Source of the DNA: JAKPCT01 sp029553165
GTDB taxonomy: Bacteria > Bacillota > UBA4882 > UBA8346
DNA length: 47,625 nt
Direction of reading: 5' to 3'
Assembly (NCBI GenBank): GCA_035359995.1
Contig: DAORZT010000014.1
Location: forward strand, 1-47,625
Shown: one piece after another, positions 8,570-16,273 of the stretch
Numbering within the stretch: the first letter of the stretch is position 1
How the letters are laid out: every line of letters starts with the position of its first letter
Program-made: the position numbers and the translations under genes
The notes under the pieces: generated by a model
The model's database searches: none
Seen by the model: the letters and a program-made list of their open reading frames with translations, nothing else
Told to the model about the DNA's origin: nothing

Positions 8570-9754
8570 TTAATAATTCTCTCTTAAAATCTTCAGGAAA
8601 ACTTCCAGCGAAACCGGCCGGGGATTAGCTTTAGTCGACCCAGATAATAAACCCTCCTCGGCGATACTTTGGAAATCCTCTTCCTTAACACCTAAACTGC
8701 TCAAGCGGGTTGGTATTCCCAACTTCTTTTGAATCGCCATTATCGTCTTAATGCCTTGGGCCGCAGCATCCAATGAATCCATTCCATCTATATTATGTCC
8801 GAAAGCTTGAGCCATCAGAGCATACTTCCGATCACAGACCGCAATATTATAACGCATTACCGGGACCAATAAAACTGCGCAAACCAATCCATGCGGCTGC
8901 TTGGTCCTAATTCCGATTGAATGCGCCAAACCATGGACCGCTCCCAATCGGGCATTAGTTAACGCTATTCCGGCCATTAAGCTACCCAAGGACATTGCTG
9001 TCCGTGCTTCAAGATTCGAACCGTCCTGATATACAGTCAATAGATTATTTCCAATATTCTTAATCGCTTCATAAGCATAGATATCCGTAAATGGTGTTGC
9101 CCCATTCGAAGTGAACGACTCAATTGCTTGTACCAACGCATCAAAACCGGAATAGGCAGTCAGTTGCGGACTGTTACTTAAAGTCAGTTTCGGATCAACA
9201 ATCGTAATTTTGGGAGTCAGATAGACACTGCGAATCGATTGTTTAACACCTTTTTCAGTATCTGATAATACCGAATTTACTGTAACTTCCGCTCCGGAAC
9301 CGGAGGTTGTCGGTACCGTCAACACCGGGATCCCCGGTTGGGTTATCTCGGCTCCGTAAAAATACTTTTCAACCGGTAGCGACTGGTTATACAGCCCCGC
9401 AATAGCTTTGGCCGCATCCATAGCGCTACCGCCACCGATTCCCAGTACCCAGTTGACACCGTTACTGCGGGCAACCTCCAACCCACGGGCAACGGTTTGC
9501 AATGATGGTTCCGGTTCAATTTCACTGAAAACGGAAACCTCAAACTGTGCTTCCTTTAAGATATTTAAGATTTGGGTTAATACACCGCTTTTGATGATCC
9601 AATTACGGCCTGAAACCACTAGTACTCTTTGCCCCAGTTTCGCTCCTTCTTTCGGAAGCTGCTGGATTGAATCCAGGCCAAAAATAATCTCCGTAGCCAG
9701 GTTAAAGCGATTGGGAATACTATTATTACTTGCAATTGGCTTTTTATTAATCAT
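8570..9754 (-). CDS. Iron-containing (type III) alcohol dehydrogenase
   Basis: NAD(P)-dependent alcohol/aldehyde oxidoreductase of the Fe-ADH superfamily; substrate unknown. The dinucleotide motif GGGSAMD is at 107-113 and PTTSGSGAEVT at 148-157. Predicted metal ligands are D205, H274 and H288, in GFDALVQAIE, GAVHGLAHS and QPHGL. The fourth ligand position, His in FucO/AdhE-type enzymes, is Q209 here, as in some other family members. The start is one nucleotide after the dxs stop, with GGAG inside the dxs end, so the gene is translationally coupled to dxs. That suggests co-expression with the OLE/isoprenoid operon, possibly as an NADH-recycling enzyme; this link is inference. Confidence 0.88.
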   Translation of the reverse strand: MINKKPIASNNSIPNRFNLATEIIFGLDSIQQLPKEGAKLGQRVLVVSGRNWIIKSGVLTQILNILKEAQFEVSVFSEIEPEPSLQTVARGLEVARSNGVNWVLGIGGGSAMDAAKAIAGLYNQSLPVEKYFYGAEITQPGIPVLTVPTTSGSGAEVTVNSVLSDTEKGVKQSIRSVYLTPKITIVDPKLTLSNSPQLTAYSGFDALVQAIESFTSNGATPFTDIYAYEAIKNIGNNLLTVYQDGSNLEARTAMSLGSLMAGIALTNARLGAVHGLAHSIGIRTKQPHGLVCAVLLVPVMRYNIAVCDRKYALMAQAFGHNIDGMDSLDAAAQGIKTIMAIQKKLGIPTRLSSLGVKEEDFQSIAEEGLLSGSTKANPRPVSLEVFLKILRENY

Positions 9755-9755
9755 C

Positions 9756-11657
9756 TTACTGCTCCTTCTTAGCAGATGGAGTAATTAGCTCCTGGACCGT
9801 CTGACAGATTCCATCAGCATCAAGCCCATACTTCTTTAACAGCATTTCGGTTGAACCATGAGTAATAAATTGATCCGGAATACCAATCATCTTAAACTTA
9901 ATTCCATTCAAACCTTCACTGGTTAACAACTCCAAAACAGCAGAACCGAAACCGCCCGCCAGGACATTTTCTTCAATAGTTACAACATGTGAATGAGTAC
10001 GGACTAAACTGATCAGCAATTCCGCATCAAGTGGTTTGATAAATCTGGCATTAACAACTGTACAATTGATTCCGGCTTCTTTCAAACAATTCGCTGCCTG
10101 AAGAGCGTTGGCAACCATCGAACCAACTGCTACTAAGGCAACCCGTTCACCTTGAACTACTACTTCTCCTTTACCTAATGGGATTTCAGTAAACGAATCC
10201 GAATAATCAAGGATATCCGAACTTTCTTGCTTGGGATAACGGATCGCAACCGGACCATTAACAGTAATGGCCGTATAAATCATATTCCGCAACTCAAAGA
10301 TATCTTTCGGAGCCATGATTGTTAAGTTAGGAATATGTCGTAAATAGGAGATATCAAACAACCCATGGTGGGTTGGGCCATCTTGTCCAACGATTCCGGC
10401 GCGGTCAAGCATGAACAATACCGGAAGTTGCTGTAGACAGACATCATGAATAATTTGATCATACGCCCGCTGTAAAAAAGTCGAATAGATCGCAACCACC
10501 GGACGAAATCCACGCTTTGCCATACCGGCTGCCATTGTTACAGCATGCTCCTCGGCAATACCAACATCTACAAAACGTTCCGGAAATTCTTTGGCGAATG
10601 GAACTAAACCAGTTCCTTCAGCCATGGCGGCTGTAATAGCAACAATTTTAGGGTTGTCCTTCGCCAACCTTATAATAGTTTTGCCAAAGACCTCAGTATA
10701 ACTGGTAAAGTGAGCATTCCCAGTATCCAACTTTTGACCATTGGTAAGCTGAAACGGACCAGTTCCATGGAACTTTTGCGGATTATCCTCAGCGTAATTA
10801 CAACCTTTACCTTTGGTAGTCAAAACATGAATTAAGACTGGTCCCTTATATTTCCGGGCATCATTAAAAATCACTTTGAGATCGGCAATATTATGCCCAT
10901 CAATCGGACCCAGATAAGTAATCCCCAACTCTTCAAACAGCATCCCGGGAATAACCAGATATCCCAAGCTATCCTCAATCTTTTCGAGATACCGGACCGT
11001 AGCGGTTCCCACCCTTGGTATTTTACGGAGTAACTCCTGGACTTCCGTCTTTAGCCTTCGTAACCTTGGATTCAATTTTAATCTGGTTAAATAGCGCGAT
11101 AATGCTCCGACATTCCGCGAAATTGACATCTCATTGTCATTTAAAACGATCGTTAGATCGGTTTGCAGCTGTCCAAGATGGTTAAGGGCTTCAAACGCCA
11201 TTCCACCGGTCATTGAACCATCACCAATGATCGCAACCACCTTATGGTCTTCTCCCAAAAGATCCCGCGCTTTGGCCAGTCCAACAGCTACCGATATGGA
11301 AGTTGAACTATGTCCGGTAGCAAATACATCATGCTCGCTCTCTTCCGGTTTTGGAAAACCACTCAAACCGTTATACTGGCGTAAGCTATCAAACCGCTTC
11401 CAGCGACCGGTAACAATTTTATGGACATATGATTGATGCCCTACATCCCAAACTAATTTGTCCTTAGGACTATCATAAATCGAATGTAAAGCTAAGGTTA
11501 ACTCAACTACACCCAAATTCGGCGCTAAATGACCACCTGTTTTAGCGACTTTTTCTAATAAAAATTGACGGATTTCCAATGCAAGATTATTTAATTCCTG
11601 AATTGATAAATTTTTGATATCCTGAGGTCCTTTAATGCTCTGCAAAATACTGGTCAT
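9756..11657 (-). CDS. dxs: 1-deoxy-D-xylulose-5-phosphate synthase
   Basis: Thiamine-diphosphate enzyme that condenses pyruvate and glyceraldehyde 3-phosphate, the first step of the MEP isoprenoid pathway. The ThDP/Mg-binding motif is GDGSMTGGMA (145-154) with N173. GHQSYVHK (73-80), FATGHSSTS (112-120) and the central transketolase segment DRAGIVGQDGPTHHG are typical Dxs sequences. Length (633 aa) is standard. Its ATG overlaps the oapA stop as ATGA, so the two are translationally coupled. The same operon carries a prenyl synthase and exonuclease VII, the context in which OLE RNA is found. Confidence 0.97.
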   Translation of the reverse strand: MTSILQSIKGPQDIKNLSIQELNNLALEIRQFLLEKVAKTGGHLAPNLGVVELTLALHSIYDSPKDKLVWDVGHQSYVHKIVTGRWKRFDSLRQYNGLSGFPKPEESEHDVFATGHSSTSISVAVGLAKARDLLGEDHKVVAIIGDGSMTGGMAFEALNHLGQLQTDLTIVLNDNEMSISRNVGALSRYLTRLKLNPRLRRLKTEVQELLRKIPRVGTATVRYLEKIEDSLGYLVIPGMLFEELGITYLGPIDGHNIADLKVIFNDARKYKGPVLIHVLTTKGKGCNYAEDNPQKFHGTGPFQLTNGQKLDTGNAHFTSYTEVFGKTIIRLAKDNPKIVAITAAMAEGTGLVPFAKEFPERFVDVGIAEEHAVTMAAGMAKRGFRPVVAIYSTFLQRAYDQIIHDVCLQQLPVLFMLDRAGIVGQDGPTHHGLFDISYLRHIPNLTIMAPKDIFELRNMIYTAITVNGPVAIRYPKQESSDILDYSDSFTEIPLGKGEVVVQGERVALVAVGSMVANALQAANCLKEAGINCTVVNARFIKPLDAELLISLVRTHSHVVTIEENVLAGGFGSAVLELLTSEGLNGIKFKMIGIPDQFITHGSTEMLLKKYGLDADGICQTVQELITPSAKKEQ

Positions 11658-12229
11658 GAACGTTTTTGACCTTTCTGTCGATATTTATTCTTCTGCTTTC
11701 TTCTTTGATTACCCTTAAGAATCTTCAGAAAAGATAAAACTTTCCCTACAATAATAACAATCTCATTCGCCTGCTCAATCGCGAACCGCTTTCCTAACGC
11801 TTTACCCCCAACAGTACAAGCGGCAATAAATGCAATTCCAACCGCACTAAAAAAATCAAGTTGCAACTGCATAATATTTCCAAATGATTGCAAAATTATA
11901 CTGACTATTAAGGCGCCACTAATTGTTCCGGCAATATCACCGATCACGTCATTACAAAAATTAGCGACCTGATCAGCATGCCGTACCAGATAAATTGCCT
12001 CTCTTGAGCCCTTAACCCGGTCAGCTCCCATCGCATGAAACGGTGCTTCTTTGGCCGCAGTAACAGCTGTACCGACAATATCAAAGAGGATTCCCGTTAA
12101 AATCACAATAATCAATATCACAACCGAAATCCAGATGCTTAAAGCAAACTTAAACGAGATTGTGACTACCAAAGATATTAAAAATGTGATTAAAGTAATT
12201 CTCAGTGCATGTAATATTTGATTTTCCAT
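11654..12229 (-). CDS. oapA: OLE-associated protein OapA (membrane protein)
   Basis: Integral membrane protein directly downstream of the OLE RNA and directly upstream of dxs, the position known for OapA, which binds OLE RNA and places it at the membrane. Hydrophobic segments are at about 11-27, 31-49, 100-118 and 125-140. The loop between the second and third holds FDIVGTAVTAAK (49-60) and ends with a DxxxD motif, D94-VIG-D98, which I recall as conserved in OapA. The C-terminal tail (174-190) is strongly basic, suited to RNA contact. The second helix and loop resemble in layout the DUF21/CNNM transmembrane domain, which I note only as an impression. The Shine-Dalgarno sequence is weak. The ORF is coupled to dxs by a 4-nt overlap. 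Confidence 0.88.
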   Translation of the reverse strand: MENQILHALRITLITFLISLVVTISFKFALSIWISVVILIIVILTGILFDIVGTAVTAAKEAPFHAMGADRVKGSREAIYLVRHADQVANFCNDVIGDIAGTISGALIVSIILQSFGNIMQLQLDFFSAVGIAFIAACTVGGKALGKRFAIEQANEIVIIVGKVLSFLKILKGNQRRKQKNKYRQKGQKRS

Positions 12230-12263
12230 TAACTAACCTAGTCCCAATTATTATTTATTCAAC

Positions 12264-12288
12264 AAAAAACCGACCACGCTAGGCCGAT
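12264..12288 (-). terminator. Intrinsic terminator at the 3' end of the OLE RNA
   Basis: On the minus strand ATCGGCC (12288-12282) pairs with GGTCGGT (12275-12269), with one or two G.U pairs and a 6-nt loop, and TTTTTT (12269-12264) follows. It lies 24 nt beyond the RNA's closing stem and 35 nt before oapA. OLE RNA can therefore end independently, while oapA-dxs would need read-through or a promoter that I do not see. Confidence 0.75.
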
Positions 12289-12929
12289 TATCCAACATCA
12301 ATATTTTGGATGAAGAGATGGTATTTATCGAGTAAATATTGTGACTTAGGTCCAGTAGGTTTTCCCAAAGACCTCCGCAGCGTCACCGCCACGGCAGTTC
12401 CCTTTTATGGTCTTTTTGCCGTGTTGCCACCAGCAAGACTGGATTACCACTTAGTACACACTGCAATCCTCGATAAACTCAAATTCTTGAATAGCCTAGG
12501 AGTTTTCCTCAACAGGATATTTTCATCTTCTAGCCTCTTTTGCGGTATTGAGTTTCAAATGGCAGAGAGTTACTTAACCCTGCAGTAGTTAAGCAACTTG
12601 ATACCCATATCCTCCCAATCCGCGTCAAGGCAGGCTACACTGCACTGATACTAAAAAATTAATACCAAATGCAGGTTTACCCCCAAGCCGTAGTTCACGC
12701 TCGTTATCAAAAGATAACGGGATTCCCACATACTTGGGCCTCCGCGATAGTGGGGTCAACGCCTACATGCCATTGTAGATCGCCCCACAATCTTAACCCC
12801 CAGCACCAACTCCCGACTGGGCGTCGGCGGCCAGCACCAGGGACTTCATCGATATGCCCGTTAACGGATTTTTAGGCCCGTCTTCAAAGATGCATATCCC
12901 GACTAGGATACTACACCATCTCTTCTTGT
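12264..12929 (-). ncRNA. ole: OLE RNA (ornate large extremophilic RNA)
   Basis: A large structured non-coding RNA fills the 778-bp gap between a PAP2-like gene and oapA. A terminal stem closes it: GAAGAGATGG (12925-12916) pairs with CCATCTCTTC (12321-12312), extendable to about 13 bp, enclosing 614 nt, which agrees with the known OLE length of about 610 nt. Internal hairpins are visible, for example CGTTATC-TTTT-GATAACG near 12709-12726. The gap is locally GC-richer than its surroundings and has no minus-strand ORF. A promoter lies just upstream and a terminator just downstream. The gene order xseA-xseB-prenyl synthase-(PAP2)-RNA-oapA-dxs is the known OLE neighbourhood. The OLE/OapA complex acts at the membrane and is linked to cold, alcohol and Mg2+ stress in Bacillus halodurans. 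The identity rests on length, structure and context, without an Rfam search. Confidence 0.9.
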
Positions 12930-12935
12930 TGCAAT

Positions 12936-12965
12936 ATTATAACATAGTTTAAGCTAAAAGTGCAA
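12936..12965 (-). promoter_or_regulatory. Promoter of the OLE RNA
   Basis: On the minus strand TTGCAC (12965-12960), an 18-bp spacer and a perfect TATAAT (12941-12936) predict a start near 12929, 4 nt before the RNA's closing stem begins. It lies 42 bp after the end of the PAP2-like gene. The exact fit between predicted start and RNA structure supports it. Confidence 0.7.
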
Positions 12966-13007
12966 AATGGAAGAATGGATATTTACCGAAATCGCCACAC
13001 TCAAACT

Positions 13008-13460
13008 TCACCCTAATAACAAGGCAATCCCGATTCCCAATAAAGCTCCTGCGATTACTTCAATTGGTGTATGTCCTAACAATTCTTTGAGCCGTTCCTG
13101 ATGAAACTCCCCCTCTTCAAAGATCTCATCCACAATTTTATTAAGGACGGCAGCTTGACGTCCTGCGGCCAACCTCACTCCTGATGCATCATACATTACA
13201 ATTCCGCCAAGGACCACTGCAAAAGCTGTAAAAATACTATTCCAACCAGTATTCATACCCGTCGCCGTAGCCAAAGAAGCAACTAAAGCCGAATGTGAAC
13301 TGGGCATCCCTCCCGCCCCAACAAACCGGCGAAAATTAATCCGTTTCTCTTTAAAAAAATAAAAAATCCCCTTCAGCAACTGGGCGATAAACCAAGCTGA
13401 CAATGAAGTCCACAAAACCCGGTTATTTGCGATTTCCTTAAAGAAAATCTCCAAACTCAA
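13008..13460 (-). CDS. Divergent PAP2 family membrane protein (DUF212, YuiD-like)
   Basis: Small integral membrane protein related to PAP2 phosphatases, which act on lipid phosphates. Conserved blocks of the family are all present: GGMPSSHSA (50-58), MYDASGVRLAAGRQA (89-103) and ELLGHTPIEVIAGALLG (126-142), with S54-S55-H56 and H130 as likely phosphatase residues. Length (150 aa) is usual. It sits between the prenyl synthase and the OLE RNA. A prenyl (pyro)phosphate substrate would suit the location but is inference. The gap to the prenyl synthase is 60 nt with no terminator seen. Confidence 0.9.
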   Translation of the reverse strand: MSLEIFFKEIANNRVLWTSLSAWFIAQLLKGIFYFFKEKRINFRRFVGAGGMPSSHSALVASLATATGMNTGWNSIFTAFAVVLGGIVMYDASGVRLAAGRQAAVLNKIVDEIFEEGEFHQERLKELLGHTPIEVIAGALLGIGIALLLG

Positions 13461-13520
13461 TCCCTCGCTTCAATTAATATATATGATCCATTATTTTATT
13501 ATTCAACAAGAAAGCCCCAC

Positions 13521-14606
13521 TTAAAAATCACGATTGACTACAAATTGCGCCCATGTCAACAAGAGATCTTTATACTTCGAATCCGGTAAAGGGTCAAGCT
13601 CACTTATTGCCTGACTGACAATTGATTCTGCCAACTTTTTAGCATATTCAACACCCTGATACTTGTTAAAGATTTGCTTAACCCGGTTGATATCCGCACC
13701 GGTAGCTTCAGCATTTCCTAAAACATCCGCAATCAGTTGTCGTTCTTTAATATTAGCATGGTGATAAGCATGTAATGCAATCACTGTCCTTTTTCCTTCA
13801 CGGATATCCGAATCAATCGGTTTACCAAGCACTTTCTCGTCACCGGTTAAGCCCAGAATATCATCCTGGATTTGAAAGGCAGTCCCACATTGCTTGGCAA
13901 ATCGTCCAATTGCACCGATCAGATTATTTTGAACGGCAGTCTGCTGCAAACCGATCGAAGCACCCGCAATACCGGCATACTCATACAAGACACCGGTTTT
14001 TAACTCCAGCATCTTGAGGACATCGGTTTCGGTAAGTTCCGCAATTGGCCGGCGGGCATACAGCACATCCAACGCCTCCCCGCCAATCAGACCATTAGTA
14101 ACATCTACTTCCAACCTACGGATCAAATCGGCGATCACCGGCAATGGCAGACCGGTCGCTTCTAAATCTAATAATAACCGTACTGACCAGGCATGCTGCA
14201 GATCACCTGCCAATATGGCAATGCTGCGGCCCAAATCAACAGCTTCTTTAGGAGGATACCCCCAACTTTGAGCTTGAGTACGAAACTCTTCATGGACCGT
14301 AGGTTGCCCGCGGCGCAAGGAATCATTGTCAATGATATCATCGTGGACCAAAGTCCAGGTATGGTAAACCTCAACTGCTGCCGCTGCCAATTGAGCCTTT
14401 TGTTCATCGCCTCCAACAGCTCCACAACTAAAAAATAATACTCCGGGCCGAAATCGTTTCGCTGGTCGCTTTAAATAAGAATAAACCGCCTCACGGAGTA
14501 TTTCAGGCATAAAACTTTGATAGTAACGTTCATCATTAAAAATATCCATCACCAGCGCGCTTCGTTCTTTTAGAGCGCCGAAGAATTCTTCACGACTCAG
14601 TATCAA
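13521..14606 (-). CDS. Polyprenyl diphosphate synthase (IspA-like)
   Basis: Trans-isoprenyl diphosphate synthase condensing IPP with an allylic diphosphate. The first aspartate-rich motif is HDDIIDNDSLRRG (88-100, DDIID at 89-93) and the second is QDDILG (247-252); GKRT at 271-274 is also typical. The first motif is DDxxD, without the two-residue insertion of E. coli-type farnesyl synthases, and the protein is 361 aa rather than about 295. Residues -5 and -4 before the motif are W84 and T85. The product may thus be longer than farnesyl diphosphate, such as geranylgeranyl or a longer chain. Its start is one nucleotide after the xseB stop, so the genes are coupled. Confidence 0.9.
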   Translation of the reverse strand: MILSREEFFGALKERSALVMDIFNDERYYQSFMPEILREAVYSYLKRPAKRFRPGVLFFSCGAVGGDEQKAQLAAAAVEVYHTWTLVHDDIIDNDSLRRGQPTVHEEFRTQAQSWGYPPKEAVDLGRSIAILAGDLQHAWSVRLLLDLEATGLPLPVIADLIRRLEVDVTNGLIGGEALDVLYARRPIAELTETDVLKMLELKTGVLYEYAGIAGASIGLQQTAVQNNLIGAIGRFAKQCGTAFQIQDDILGLTGDEKVLGKPIDSDIREGKRTVIALHAYHHANIKERQLIADVLGNAEATGADINRVKQIFNKYQGVEYAKKLAESIVSQAISELDPLPDSKYKDLLLTWAQFVVNRDF

Positions 14607-14607
14607 C

Positions 14608-14865
14608 TTACTCCTCCTCTATGTTTACCCGAAAATTTTCCGTCTTCGGTTCATTATTATCAAATCCAAGCAAAAGCTCTAATTTACCTTCAGCTGCATC
14701 AAGTTTTCCAGAACAATACTTTGTTAACCCAATTCCTTCCTCAAACAGGTTCAAACTCTCTTCCAATGAAAGTTCACCCTCTTCAAGACGGCGGACAATC
14801 TCTTCCAACCGGTTGATTGCTTCCTCGTAACTACGCTCATTTAAATTATTGTTCAGATCCTTCAT
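14608..14865 (-). CDS. xseB: Exodeoxyribonuclease VII small subunit
   Basis: Small subunit that binds the coiled-coil arm of XseA to form exonuclease VII, which degrades single-stranded DNA from both ends. The sequence SYEEAINRLEEIVRRLEEGELSLEES... is typical of XseB: a helical hairpin with the conserved LEEGELSLEESL turn (36-47) and a C-terminal acidic tail. Length (85 aa) fits. It follows xseA by 20 nt and precedes the prenyl synthase by one. Confidence 0.95.
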   Translation of the reverse strand: MKDLNNNLNERSYEEAINRLEEIVRRLEEGELSLEESLNLFEEGIGLTKYCSGKLDAAEGKLELLLGFDNNEPKTENFRVNIEEE

Positions 14866-14885
14866 CGCTACTCCTCAATTTATAC

Positions 14886-16091
14886 TCAATCTTCAGTTTT
14901 ATTTAAGACCTGGCACGCAAGACTACCGACAGCTAGCTTTACATTAATTTGCTCAGCAACATTAACCTGCTTAACATCGCTGATCACGGCTCCATCATTC
15001 TTCCGGGCGATCGAATACCCGCGCTGCAGTGTTGCCAACGGACTTAATGCATCTAACTTTCCAACTACTTTACTGAACCGTTCCCGTTTGATTTGCAAAT
15101 GTTGAGTACTTAAACCGATGAGGCGTTCCCGCAAAATATTCAAATTCTGGCGACGTTGATCGACTAAGAGCTGTGGTTTGGCAAAGACACGTTTCGTAAT
15201 TAAATTGACCAAATGTTGCCGTTCCGATTGTAAACGTCTTTTTAATGACAAGTTTAGTCTTTTACATAATATATCCAGATTGCGACAGTATGCCTGCTGA
15301 TCCGGGACCGCCAACTCCGCTGCTGCGGATGGGGTTGGAGCACGAAGATCAGCAACAAAATCAGCAATTGTAAAATCGGTTTCGTGTCCTACAGCCGAGA
15401 TGACCGGTTGCGGATGGTTTGCAATTGCACGGGCTACCCGTTCATCATTAAAAGCCCATAGCTCTTCAATCGAACCGCCACCCCGGCCAATAATTATCAA
15501 ATCAAGATCGCTGATCGCCGCTGCTTGTTTCAAAGCTCTGACCAGACTAAGCGGAGCTTCGCTTCCTTGTACTAATGCAGGTATTATCAGAATATCCAGA
15601 TTCGGACGCCGTCGCCGTAATATTTTAATCATATCTTGTACTGCGGCACCGGTTGGAGAAGTAATGATTCCAACACGCTGTGGCAACTCCGGCAATAAAC
15701 GTTTTCGCTCGGGAGCAAATAATCCTTCCGCATTCAGCTTTTGCTTGAGTTCTTCAAAAGCTTGATAGAGATTACCTACCCCGTCTAACTCCATCCGTTC
15801 AACATAGAGCTGATAATTACCGCTTTTTTCATAGATGGAGATTTTTCCGGTAACAACAATTGCTTGACCATTCTCCGGTTTAAACTTTAAACTTCGTGCC
15901 TGTGAACGAAACATCACACAACTTAAACGCGCGTTCGCGTCTTTAAGTGTAAAATAAAGATGCCCTGAAGAATGCGGCGTGAAATTAGAGATTTCACCTT
16001 TAATCCAGACATCTTCAAGGTTAACACTTTCTTCAAGCAACCTCTTTAAAGCTAACGTAAGCGCAGAAACAGTCAGATATTTTGAAGCCAA
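14886..16091 (-). CDS. xseA: Exodeoxyribonuclease VII large subunit
   Basis: Catalytic subunit of exonuclease VII. An N-terminal OB-fold (about 1-100, with WIKGEISNFTPHSSGHLYF near 29-47) binds single-stranded DNA. The central nuclease domain holds GIITSPTGAA (141-150), GRGGGSIEELWAFN (202-215) and GHETDFTIADF (235-245) followed by RAPTPSAAAE (250-259). A long helical arm and a C-terminal region with LQRGYSIA complete it. Length (401 aa) is normal. The start is TTG, 8 nt after AAGGAAG. It is the first gene of the block that leads into the OLE RNA; a TTGGCA about 60 nt upstream could be a -35 but the -10 is poor. Confidence 0.95.
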   Translation of the reverse strand: MASKYLTVSALTLALKRLLEESVNLEDVWIKGEISNFTPHSSGHLYFTLKDANARLSCVMFRSQARSLKFKPENGQAIVVTGKISIYEKSGNYQLYVERMELDGVGNLYQAFEELKQKLNAEGLFAPERKRLLPELPQRVGIITSPTGAAVQDMIKILRRRRPNLDILIIPALVQGSEAPLSLVRALKQAAAISDLDLIIIGRGGGSIEELWAFNDERVARAIANHPQPVISAVGHETDFTIADFVADLRAPTPSAAAELAVPDQQAYCRNLDILCKRLNLSLKRRLQSERQHLVNLITKRVFAKPQLLVDQRRQNLNILRERLIGLSTQHLQIKRERFSKVVGKLDALSPLATLQRGYSIARKNDGAVISDVKQVNVAEQINVKLAVGSLACQVLNKTED

Positions 16092-16176
16092 CTTATTACT
16101 TCCTTCAATCTCTTTTTGTGTTTATTCAATAAGGTTTCTTAAAAATCCTGCCAATAAAAACGATGAAAATTTCCAT

Positions 16177-16211
16177 AAAAAAAACAGCAACCCTGCATCA
16201 AGGTCACTGTT
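16177..16211 (-). terminator. Intrinsic terminator of the sigma/anti-sigma operon
   Basis: On the minus strand AACAGTGACC (16211-16202) pairs over 10 bp, with two G.U pairs, with GGTTGCTGTT (16192-16183), and eight T follow. It separates the ECF sigma operon from xseA. Confidence 0.85.
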
Positions 16212-16273
16212 AACTGTGAATTTACACGTCAAAAATATTAAGCAACTTAATTATTGTATTTTCTTAAACACGA

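Noticed and set aside
12310..12875. Two plus-strand open frames of 92 and 68 codons in the gap between oapA and the PAP2-like gene
   Set aside because: They lie antisense to the predicted OLE RNA, have no ribosome-binding site and their composition follows RNA stem-loops, not a protein.
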